A stretch of 30,902 nucleotides of DNA from H111-94 sp034436045 (lineage in GTDB: Bacteria; Chloroflexota; Ktedonobacteria; Ktedonobacterales; Ktedonobacteraceae). Of this stretch, positions 23,994-30,902 are shown in pieces; the first letter of the stretch is position 1; each line of letters starts with the position of its first letter. The stretch lies in assembly GCA_034436045.1 (NCBI GenBank), contig DAOTVZ010000314.1, positions 1 through 30,902 of the forward strand, given 5' to 3'. The translations under genes and the position numbers were made by a program. The notes beneath the pieces were generated by a model. It did not search any database. It was not told the origin of the DNA and was given only the letters and a program-made list of their open reading frames with translations.

Positions 23994-25096
23994 TCATCCT
24001 TCAATTACTTGCACCTCGAAAACCTTTGTGTCGTCCGACATCCAGGACAGCAGACGCTCCCCTTCCTCAGTCAGTTCATTGCGAATGCTCGTTGGTAGCG
24101 GTTTAAACGGCTCAATGATGAGCTTCGTCGTCTTTTGCTCCTGCTCTACCTTCCATGTACCGGCTACGAACCCCCCAATCAGGAACGTTGCGCGCACGCG
24201 CCCGACGGTGAGAAAAACGGCAGAACGGTATTCATCAGCGATGATACGTTTGCGGTCGGCGTAGGCAAGCAGCAAGTTGTCAAACTCTGGAATGAAGCGC
24301 GGTGGCACGGGAGCCGACTCTTCAGGCAAAGGAGCATCAGGCAGGTCGAAGAGTTCGTTACCCTGCTCATCGCGGAATGTGCGCAAGAGCGGCCTGCAAG
24401 TGTTTACGACCTCTCGCAGCCTGGAAAGTCCTGACCAGGTTTGCATATCTTTGATCGTCGCTGGCCCGAATGCCGCCAGGTAGCGCAACACGAGCTGCTG
24501 GAGGCTCTCCTCTTCACCAGCAGGCGGATTTTCTAGCCAGAGAGAGGCTAGAGTTAAGGCCGGACTACCGGTGAAATTCCAGGTTCCACCAGGAGGAACT
24601 TGCACGAGCGGCAGATACATGCGCACAGCATACGCCATGAGCGCAGGGTCTACGTCGGGGAAAAGTGCCGCAAGCCTGGCATCTCAGCGAAGGTACGTGG
24701 TTGTTCCTGCACATATCGCCGCGCGGCCTCCACAAATTGCTCAATATTCAGTTCCTTCACCTGCTTGCCAAAAAAGGCTTGCAGGGAGCGGGTGAGAGCA
24801 GGCTGCAGAGCGGGGCGCAGGAGCATATAATCCTCTGCGGCCATCAGTTGCAGCGTGGCACGCATCATGGTAGCTCTCACCACTTTTTTATTTTCCATCA
24901 AGCCGGTCAGCTCTGAGCGTTCAAAGGAATGTAGCCGCGTCCACAGTCCGATGTAAGGGGGATTGGGCAACTGAGCCTGTAAAGCGACAAGATGCCTCAA
25001 TGCCTCAAGAACCGGTTGTGATTTGCGCTCCAGAAGCCACTGGCGGGCAAGCGTGGCGCGATTGAGTTTGCTTAAGGTCAACATACGCTCTGTCAT
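23994..25096 (-). pseudogene. AlkZ/YcaQ-like winged-helix DNA glycosylase, frameshifted
   Basis: Two open frames together make one protein of the winged-helix HTH_42 (AlkZ/YcaQ) family, about 366 residues if intact. The N-terminal piece (25096 to a stop at 24650) contains LVALQAQLPNPPYIGLW with Q40-A-Q42, the QxQ catalytic motif of AlkZ glycosylases that open interstrand crosslinks or remove bulky alkyl bases. The C-terminal piece (frame ending 23994) continues with LAALFPDVDPALMAYA and the wHTH region GPATIKDMQTWSGL. The reading frame changes at 24675-24679, where 5 nt (CCAGG) sit where 3 or 6 are expected: one base lost, or two gained. This is either a recent inactivation or a sequencing error. 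The start at 25096 lies 11 nt after the stop of the receiver gene, suggesting an operon. Confidence 0.82.
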
Positions 25097-25107
25097 GCAG
25101 GGACGAC

Positions 25108-25755
25108 TCAACCTCTGACAACACAGGGGGGCTGATGCTGCGATGTAGGGGGCGTACCCAGCGTCCAGAGCAGCAAAGCGACCAGCATGATGATGACGCC
25201 GGAGACGACACAAACGATGTTCAGGAGCAGGCCAATGAAAGCCAGTAGCAGACCGGCGGCAGTTACAATGGGCCAGATACTGGTGGGTGTGTGGGCACTA
25301 TAGCTTGCGAGCAGGGCCTCTTCAGCCTTCGCTATCCGCGCTGCCTCTTGTATCTCCTGAGCGTGCACCAGTTGCTCGACGGTATCATGTAGCACACGTG
25401 CATCAAACGGTTTCGCCAGATAAATTGTCTGCGCTCCTCTCTCAGCAGCATGCAGCGTGTGACCATTGGCTGAGACATTGACAGGCGCAGGTTCCCAGGA
25501 AAGTACGACAATGGGCATAGAGGCAAAGATTGGATGTCGTCGGGCCTCCTCGACCAGCGACCAGTTGGAATAAATGCCATCGTCAATGTCGAGGACGAGC
25601 AGGTGAAATTGCGATGTATCAAGTGTGGAAAGGTCAGACGGCGAATGCGCCTCGACCACCTGCATCTCTTTCTGCTTGAGGCCAAGCGCGATCAACCAGC
25701 GAAGTGAGGCATCAGCCTCGACGAGAAGGATGGTGGATTGCTTCCCCTGCACCAT
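25108..25755 (-). CDS. Membrane-tethered response-regulator receiver protein
   Basis: The 215-aa protein is a receiver domain (about residues 7-130) joined to two membrane helices (about 160-180 and 182-200) and a short Pro-rich tail. Receiver features are the acidic pocket in LLVEADASL, phospho-acceptor D56 (LLVLDIDDG), Ser in VVLSWE and K115 in YLAKPF. There is no output domain. The start ATG at 25755 has GGAG 9 nt upstream; earlier in-frame starts (25770, 25803) lack a site. It follows the fused kinase gene on the same strand after 157 nt. A plausible idea is that it accepts phosphate from that kinase, whose own receiver lacks the Asp. Confidence 0.82.
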   Translation of the reverse strand: MVQGKQSTILLVEADASLRWLIALGLKQKEMQVVEAHSPSDLSTLDTSQFHLLVLDIDDGIYSNWSLVEEARRHPIFASMPIVVLSWEPAPVNVSANGHTLHAAERGAQTIYLAKPFDARVLHDTVEQLVHAQEIQEAARIAKAEEALLASYSAHTPTSIWPIVTAAGLLLAFIGLLLNIVCVVSGVIIMLVALLLWTLGTPPTSQHQPPCVVRG

Positions 25756-25866
25756 AAAAGATTTCTCCATGCCACGAGTTGTGCGCGTCACGCTAATTCT
25801 CAAGAGAGAGCATACTCGCCAGACATAAATAAAGGATTAAACGGCATGCCGGATTTCCTTACAAAC

Positions 25867-25900
25867 ACCTGAATGTTTATCAGGTATACACCTTAAGGTG
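25867..25900. promoter_or_regulatory. Two small palindromes upstream of the receiver gene
   Basis: ACCTGA (25867-25872) and TCAGGT (25880-25885) form a small inverted repeat, followed by the perfect 12-bp palindrome CACCTTAAGGTG (25889-25900). ACACCT occurs as a direct repeat 23 bp apart. They lie between the kinase-regulator stop and the receiver start, so they could be a binding site for the OmpR-type domain or a weak terminator. Confidence 0.35.
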
Positions 25901-25912
25901 CTGGCATCGGTA

Positions 25913-27901
25913 CTAGAGCTTTTCCAGTTTGTAGCCCACCCCTTGCACGCTGACTATATATTTATGGTTGCGCGAATCCTCACCGATTTTGCGCCGCAGA
26001 CGGCTGATGTAGACCCAGGTGAAGTCAACGTCGCGGTGATATTCCGGCCCCCAGACCTTTTCTAGCAGCAGTTCATGCGTGACCACCATGCCCACATTCT
26101 GCGCCAGCACGGTCAGCAGCTTGTACTCTGTCCGACTCAGCTTCACCGGACGACCCCGCATGGTCACGCTGCGTTGAGCATAGTCAATCACCAGTTCACC
26201 GGTAGTAAAGATGCTTTGAGAGGGCGTCGGCTCGGCTGGCCCAGGCTGACGCCGCAACAACGCGCGAACCCGCGCCAGCAGTTCTTTCATGCCAAATGGC
26301 TTCATCATCAGGTCATCGCAGCCGAGGTCTAGCAACTGCACACGCTCGTCTTCGTCGCATTCGTCGCACAGCATCATAATGGGCACCTGCGAGAAGTCAC
26401 GCACGCGCTGCAAGAGTTCTATCCCGCTCATATCGGCCAGCCGGGTCGAGAGCAGGATGATGTCGGGTTCTTCCAGGTCAAGCTGACGCAGAAATTGCAG
26501 GCCATGATTGACAACCTGCACGCGATATTGCTGCTCCTCCAGGTTTGCGCGCAGATAGCGCGTCAGCCGTGCATCTCCTTCGGCCAGCAGGACACGCACG
26601 CGCCGATCTTGCTTGAGCGAGAGAGGCCGCGTGCTGCTCTGTCCACTCTGCGCGAGCGGCTGTGTCGCGGAAGCTGCGTTTGCCGTTGGCGCAGTTGACG
26701 CCGCCGGTAACAGGCCGGTCTGGGCAGGCGCGGTCGGTGGAGCATACGGCAAGGTAAAGTAGAAGGTCGCGCCTTGACCTGGGCCGGCGGAATCGGCCCA
26801 GATGCGCCCACCATGCGCCTCAACCGTCGCGCGTACTGAGGCCAGTCCCAGACCGCTCCCTTTCTGCTCGCCGCTTGTCGAGACACGATAAAAACGGTCA
26901 AAGATGCGGTCGAGATGCTCAGCCGCAATGCCGATGCCTTCATCACTGACGCTGATACGCACCTCATTGTCGCCGCTCTCTACCATTACACGCACGCGAG
27001 AACCGGGCATGGAGTAGGTGACGGCGTTACGCAGCAGATGATTCAGCGCCTGCTCGATGCGCATCACATCACAAAGAACGAGGGGAATCTCGTTGGCGAA
27101 GTGCAGGATAAACTGGCGGCGTGGCTCATTCTTCCGCCAGCGTTCAACGAGTTGCGCCATTACTTCGGGCAGGTAGACCTGTGTGAGATGTAACGTTTGC
27201 GCACCCGCGTCGAGCCGCCACACGTCGAGCAGCGTATTGAGGATATCGTAGAGGCGATCTGATTGCGTGTCGATCATTTGCAGCATCTCGCGCTGCATGG
27301 CCGCGTCCCAGCGTGTCGCGCCGCCCAGCAGCGTGGTGGCGCAACCCTTGATAATCGCCAGGGGCGTCTTGAGTTCGTGCGCCGCCATTGCCAGCGTCTC
27401 GCTGCGCACCTCGATGGCGCTACGTTCCAGGGTAATGTCTTCGAGCAGAATACCGCGCCCCAGCAGCTCGTCGCGTTCATCACGGACGGGAAACGAGTGT
27501 AGACGCAGCCAGCGCACCGTCGCATCCGCGAGTGCCAGTTCGATAGCCGCCTCCTGCTCTGGCTGCAGCCACATGCGTTCCAACTCACTGCCGACATTGA
27601 CCGGATCAAGAGCGAGTGTGAGCAGATGCCGACGCACATCAATCTCACCCGCATAGTCATGCTGACTACGACGCAGATTCAAGAGACGCTGCGCGCTGGG
27701 GTTTGTATAGATGATACGTTCATGCTTATTATACAGAATAAAGCCACAACGCATATTGGCTGCGACCTCAGCCAGCACGCGATAGCCCTGTGTAAAGCCC
27801 GCTGGCACGAGGGAAGCAGAGGGAACAGTGTGTGTGGCATCCTGTACCGGTTCTCGCTTCTCGTTGGGAACGTCCTCAGCCCACCAACCGTAATTACTCA
27901 T
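25913..27901 (-). CDS. Soluble PAS-histidine kinase fused to pseudo-receiver and OmpR-type DNA-binding domain
   Basis: The 662-aa protein carries a whole two-component system in one chain. In order it has a PAS domain (about 40-150), HisKA with H175 (AAHELKTPLAII), and HATPase (NHLLRNAVTYS, DEGIGIA, FDRFYR, GSGLGLAS). An Ala/Thr/Ser-rich linker follows (about 390-435), then a receiver (about 435-550) and an OmpR/PhoB winged helix (about 565-660, ending VQGVGYKLEKL). In the receiver the phospho-acceptor Asp is replaced by Ser485 (PDIILLSTRLADMSG), and the conserved Thr/Ser is Cys512; Lys534 is kept. No membrane segment is visible, so a cytoplasmic signal or PAS ligand is expected. ATG 27901 is preferred (AGGAAA 7 nt upstream) over the longer frame to 27985. 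Confidence 0.9.
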   Translation of the reverse strand: MSNYGWWAEDVPNEKREPVQDATHTVPSASLVPAGFTQGYRVLAEVAANMRCGFILYNKHERIIYTNPSAQRLLNLRRSQHDYAGEIDVRRHLLTLALDPVNVGSELERMWLQPEQEAAIELALADATVRWLRLHSFPVRDERDELLGRGILLEDITLERSAIEVRSETLAMAAHELKTPLAIIKGCATTLLGGATRWDAAMQREMLQMIDTQSDRLYDILNTLLDVWRLDAGAQTLHLTQVYLPEVMAQLVERWRKNEPRRQFILHFANEIPLVLCDVMRIEQALNHLLRNAVTYSMPGSRVRVMVESGDNEVRISVSDEGIGIAAEHLDRIFDRFYRVSTSGEQKGSGLGLASVRATVEAHGGRIWADSAGPGQGATFYFTLPYAPPTAPAQTGLLPAASTAPTANAASATQPLAQSGQSSTRPLSLKQDRRVRVLLAEGDARLTRYLRANLEEQQYRVQVVNHGLQFLRQLDLEEPDIILLSTRLADMSGIELLQRVRDFSQVPIMMLCDECDEDERVQLLDLGCDDLMMKPFGMKELLARVRALLRRQPGPAEPTPSQSIFTTGELVIDYAQRSVTMRGRPVKLSRTEYKLLTVLAQNVGMVVTHELLLEKVWGPEYHRDVDFTWVYISRLRRKIGEDSRNHKYIVSVQGVGYKLEKL

Positions 27902-28019
27902 GTATTTTCCTGGCTCCGTCGTTGGAGTGCGTGAAGGAATAAAATAGCAACGAACCACATTATTACGTGGCGTTCCACTTATCATTTATATTCTACCGCA
28001 ATCGTCAAGGTGAGAGTGT

Positions 28020-29138
28020 TTACACTGGCGGGATGCCCTCACTGGTTTCTTGAATCAATTGGTCAACCACCGCTTTCAGGTCGCCGGTACGCGCGTAGGT
28101 AGCTAGCTGGCGGTCGGCACTTGAGCCTTCGCGCAGGATGCGGTAGGCATATTCCACTTCCCGACGGCTGCCCAGTTCATCGATGACATCGCCGATAAAC
28201 CATTCGATCAGTTCGCGGATCAGGTCGCGGGCAGGCAGTTCCTCCTGTTTGCCGAAGTCGATGAGCTTGCCGTCGAGTCCGTAGCGCACGGCGCGCCACT
28301 TGTTCTCCTCAATGAGATCATGGTGATAGACACGGAAGGTCATGTTGTCGCGGCGCAGCTTCCAGAGCTTGGCGATAACGGCCTGGAAGATGGCGGCAAT
28401 ACAAATGGCCTCGTCTACACGGGTACAGACATCGCAGATACGAAATTCCAGTGTCGGGTAGGTGTGATTCGGACGTACATCCCACCAGATTTTGCTGCCA
28501 TCTGGAATCGTGTTTGTCTGCACCAACGTATCGACCAGATGCGAGTAGTCGGCCCAGGACTGGAAGATGCGCGGAATACCGCTGCGGGGAAAATTGCGGA
28601 AGACAATGCTGCGGTAGGATTGCAGGCCGGTGTTGCGACCCATCCAGAACGGGGAACTGGTTGACAGACAGAGGATATGTGGCAACAGATAACGAACGAC
28701 GTTCATGGCATCGATCAGAAATTCGCGGTCTTCAATGCCGATATGCACATGAGTGCCGAAGATCAGCAAACGCTGGGCCAGTTCCTGCATATCCTGTTTC
28801 ACGCCCGCGTAACGTTCCATAGGCGTAATCTCTTGCTCCATCCACGAGGAGAAAGGATGGGTACCGGCGGCGACGATTTTCAAGCCATTCCTGGCGGCCA
28901 GTTCCATAATCGTGCGCCGCAGGTGGATCAGTTCGGTGCGCAGTTCAGCCGGTGTGCGGCACACCGCAGAGCCGACCTCAACCATCGCCTGATGCATTTC
29001 AGGCTTGACCTGCTCGCGCAAAATGAGCCGACCTTCCTCTAGTATCTCGGTGATATAGGAGCGCAGTTCACGTGTCTGAGGATCGACAATCTGATACTCT
29101 TCTTCAATGCCGATGGTCAGCGATGGCGGTTTTAGCAT
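28020..29138 (-). CDS. Carboxylate-amine ligase, YbdK/GCS2 family
   Basis: The 372-aa protein has the same length as E. coli YbdK and the GCS2 family hallmarks. These are LTIGIEEEYQIVD with the acidic triad E12-E14 near the start, FGTHVHIGIEDRE, SPFWMGRNTGLQSYR and WWDVRPNHTYPTLEFRICD. Members join an amino acid to a carboxylate through an acyl phosphate (weak gamma-glutamyl-cysteine ligase activity in YbdK). The substrate here is unknown. GAGAGGGG precedes the ATG. The next upstream gene on the same strand, 139 nt away, is an ATP-grasp-like ligase, so the two may act on one pathway. Confidence 0.93.
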   Translation of the reverse strand: MLKPPSLTIGIEEEYQIVDPQTRELRSYITEILEEGRLILREQVKPEMHQAMVEVGSAVCRTPAELRTELIHLRRTIMELAARNGLKIVAAGTHPFSSWMEQEITPMERYAGVKQDMQELAQRLLIFGTHVHIGIEDREFLIDAMNVVRYLLPHILCLSTSSPFWMGRNTGLQSYRSIVFRNFPRSGIPRIFQSWADYSHLVDTLVQTNTIPDGSKIWWDVRPNHTYPTLEFRICDVCTRVDEAICIAAIFQAVIAKLWKLRRDNMTFRVYHHDLIEENKWRAVRYGLDGKLIDFGKQEELPARDLIRELIEWFIGDVIDELGSRREVEYAYRILREGSSADRQLATYARTGDLKAVVDQLIQETSEGIPPV

Positions 29139-29277
29139 GGCACCCCTCTCTTCATAAGTGTGTTTCTACGATGCATGTCCGGTGCAATCTTGACTTGATC
29201 TTTCCGGGTCTGGTAGGGATAGTTCCGTTCTGAAGAGGCAGCAGAAGCCACCCTCTCTCTCAACATGCTTGAAAGGA

Positions 29278-30651
29278 TTAAAACCCGGAAGGGATTGGAA
29301 CGCGCGGTTCTATCACAAATGTCGGTACGGCTGAGCCGGTACCGGCGGAGACATTCAACAGGGCCTCAGCGGAGAGACGCGAGAGGCAACCGTCCATATA
29401 GGCACCTTGAAAGATGAGCGGGTTAGTGTCCAGCATGCGATCAGCAATCTCCAGGTGGCCATCGACCATGCTGGGGTATGGCTCACTGGGAATGGTGACG
29501 CGCTCCTGGACAATGTATGGCTCAGTCAGGGCCGCCTGCAATGCCTGTGACCAGCTATCAAGATCGCATTGCCAGCCCAGGATGATGCCTTTACCGCCGT
29601 ACTCATCGTTGGGTTTAAGGACAAAGTTCTCGCGGTGTTCCAGGATATATGGGATCAGATCAATTGTCTTACCACGATAGCTGGCGCGCTGCTCCACGAC
29701 ATGGCGCGTCCAGGGAATATGTGCCTCAATCGCCTCCCGCTCATCCGGGCTGAAGATATGGGCATTACGCTCATCACTTAAAACCGCCAGACTGGCCTTT
29801 TTATGCAGGATTTTACAGCGGAAAGGATTGACCATACATACCGCCCTATCGCGTACCGCCTGGATTACAGGATGATCCAGGCCCCCACGTTCCACCAGTT
29901 CACTAATGAGGACACGTTTGTAGATCAGTGTGATATGGAAATCACCGGCCATCAAACGACCGTTGTGATACTCTACCTCGCGTGGGTCGGCAATCACACA
30001 TTGCAGGCCCTGCGAGCGGAAATACTCCTCGAACAGTACGAACTCGCTGTAGCTGGGCACCTCGCGCCAGTCAAGGATGGCGATTTGTGGAGCCTCACGG
30101 TGTCCCGCCCACTGTAAGTAGGCATCCATCAGGGCGTGCATAACAAGGTGGCGCGCGGGCAACGGGCGCACCTCGTAGGTGCGTAGAAACTCGCCCATAA
30201 TGGGCAGACCGTAGAAGATCTCCGCCAGGGCATCATTGTAGCCCGGACTCGCGGGCGTCTCTGCATTGTACTCGGTCAGGCGCAGTCCTCCGCGCTCGGC
30301 CACAAAGAAGGTGTCTACGCGCGAGGTTGGGCTAGGCGCACGGAAACCGGGGTCATAGCGCACCAGTTCCTCCTCCCAATCGAGCAGACCGAACTGCATG
30401 CGAAAGTCTGGCTCGGCAAGAGCGACCCGATAGGCCCGATCAAAGGCACGCAGGAGTATGCGCAAACGAGCCTGAAGGAAGCGATACTGCTCAGGGGCGA
30501 TGAAGCGCGGTCGTAAGACGGTACATAACGGACGTTGAGCAAAGAAAAGTCCTCGCTGCCGCTGCTGTGCCTCAAGTTGAAGCTGGGACGCGCTCGCCAG
30601 CTCATCGGTGAGCAGGCTGTTATAGTGTTCAATGGCTTCACGCAGTGACAT
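29278..30651 (-). CDS. Circularly permuted ATP-grasp-like ligase
   Basis: The 457-aa protein resembles circularly permuted ATP-grasp enzymes (glutathionylspermidine-synthase-like/CP_ATPgrasp). Around residues 342-356 is NFVLKPNDEYGGKGI, the ATP-grasp Lys plus Gly-rich loop. Later come EPYIVQERV and IFQGAYMDGCLSRLS, consistent with the second ATP-binding half. An early RLTEYNAETPASPGYND segment is typical of the permuted family's substrate side. The product should ligate a carboxylate to an amine, but the substrates are not readable. The ATG at 30651 has GGAGG 7 nt before it; the open frame runs on to a GTG in the repeat at 30702, which I reject as the start. It is followed by the YbdK-like gene on the same strand. 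Confidence 0.82.
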   Translation of the reverse strand: MSLREAIEHYNSLLTDELASASQLQLEAQQRQRGLFFAQRPLCTVLRPRFIAPEQYRFLQARLRILLRAFDRAYRVALAEPDFRMQFGLLDWEEELVRYDPGFRAPSPTSRVDTFFVAERGGLRLTEYNAETPASPGYNDALAEIFYGLPIMGEFLRTYEVRPLPARHLVMHALMDAYLQWAGHREAPQIAILDWREVPSYSEFVLFEEYFRSQGLQCVIADPREVEYHNGRLMAGDFHITLIYKRVLISELVERGGLDHPVIQAVRDRAVCMVNPFRCKILHKKASLAVLSDERNAHIFSPDEREAIEAHIPWTRHVVEQRASYRGKTIDLIPYILEHRENFVLKPNDEYGGKGIILGWQCDLDSWSQALQAALTEPYIVQERVTIPSEPYPSMVDGHLEIADRMLDTNPLIFQGAYMDGCLSRLSAEALLNVSAGTGSAVPTFVIEPRVPIPSGF

Positions 30652-30701
30652 GGCGTACCTCCAAAATAACCGGAAACCGTTCACCTCATGGATTATGAAA
30701 T

Positions 30702-30734
30702 CCGTAGGGGCGTGATTGATCACGCCCTGCCTGC
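30702..30734 (+). repeat. Palindromic intergenic repeat, copy 6
   Basis: The core GGGCGTGATTGATCACGCCC with CCGTAG before and CTGCCTGC after is the best match to the family. It lies 51 nt upstream of the ATP-grasp start and leads straight into the 55-bp tandem array. Confidence 0.85.
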
Positions 30735-30902
30735 AAATTGTGTTGTATATGTGTGACAGATAAGGAATGATGAATCACGCCCTGCCTGCAAATTGTGTTG
30801 TATATGTGTGACAGATAAGGAATGATGAATCACGCCCTGCCTGCAAATTGTGTTGTATATGTGTGACAGATAAGGAATGATGAATCACGCCCTGTCTACA
30901 AA
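30721..30902 (+). repeat. 55-bp tandem repeat array, three identical units plus a partial
   Basis: Units begin at 30721, 30776 and 30831 with CACGCCCTGCCTGCAAATTG and are identical over 55 bp. A fourth begins at 30886, with two changes in the 17 visible bases, and runs off the window. Each unit contains the right half of the palindromic repeat (GATGAATCACGCCC across unit junctions). Confidence 0.95.

Noticed and set aside
30652..30723. Extended N-terminus of the ATP-grasp protein
   Set aside because: The extension is translated from the palindromic repeat. The ATG at 30651 with GGAGG is the clear start.
30721..30902. CRISPR array
   Set aside because: The 55-bp units are completely identical without variable spacers, and no cas gene is near. 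It is a simple tandem repeat.

Overview
The window looks like a chromosomal segment from a Chloroflexota bacterium, most probably of the Ktedonobacterales type. This is inferred from gene content and style: a Chloroflexota-like System I cytochrome c maturation operon with a DUF3054 neighbour, a DUF5597-type GH35 enzyme beside LacI/ABC/GH42 genes, large soluble sensor proteins, and many short palindromic intergenic repeats. No rRNA, tRNA or CRISPR array is visible, so the assignment rests on inference.

Layout. (1) Positions 2-2551, plus strand: the 3' part of a TaqI/Eco57I-like N6-adenine DNA methyltransferase, overlapping a methylmalonyl-CoA-mutase-type cobalamin-binding subunit, followed by the MeaB GTPase. 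(2) Positions 2781-3716, minus: a membrane-anchored DUF4097-like beta-repeat protein. (3) Positions 3910-12899, minus: a long, tightly packed cytochrome c maturation operon. In transcription order it reads TlpA/CcmG-like thioredoxin, CopD-like membrane protein, CcmE, CcmF, CcmH, CcmI-like, a membrane-anchored carboxypeptidase-regulatory-like protein, CcmA, CcmB, CcmC, a 58-aa CcmD-like protein and DUF3054. Several genes overlap by 1-20 nt, and a hairpin follows the last one. CcmE has Cys where the classical haem-binding His would be.

(4) Positions 12900-13253: a 354-bp gene-free stretch full of palindromic repeats. (5) Positions 13254-23933: a carbohydrate locus. A GH35 beta-galactosidase-like gene is divergent from a LacI-family regulator with a good promoter and operator. 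The regulator is followed by a lipoprotein sugar-binding protein, two permeases, a tiny ORF, a GH42 beta-galactosidase and a Gfo/Idh/MocA-aldo/keto reductase fusion. No transporter ATPase is present. The two glycosidases lack signal peptides, so oligosaccharides are probably imported, cut in the cytoplasm, and the sugars then oxidised or reduced.

(6) Positions 23931-23990: an almost perfect 60-bp palindrome filling the gap between convergent genes. (7) Positions 23994-27901, minus: a signalling/DNA-repair group. It holds a soluble PAS-histidine kinase fused to a receiver (phospho-acceptor Asp replaced by Ser) and an OmpR-type DNA-binding domain, a separate membrane-tethered receiver with an intact Asp, and a frameshifted AlkZ/YcaQ-like DNA glycosylase. 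(8) Positions 28020-30651, minus: a YbdK-type carboxylate-amine ligase and a circularly permuted ATP-grasp-like protein. (9) Positions 30702-30902: another copy of the palindromic repeat, running into perfect 55-bp tandem repeats that continue past the window edge.
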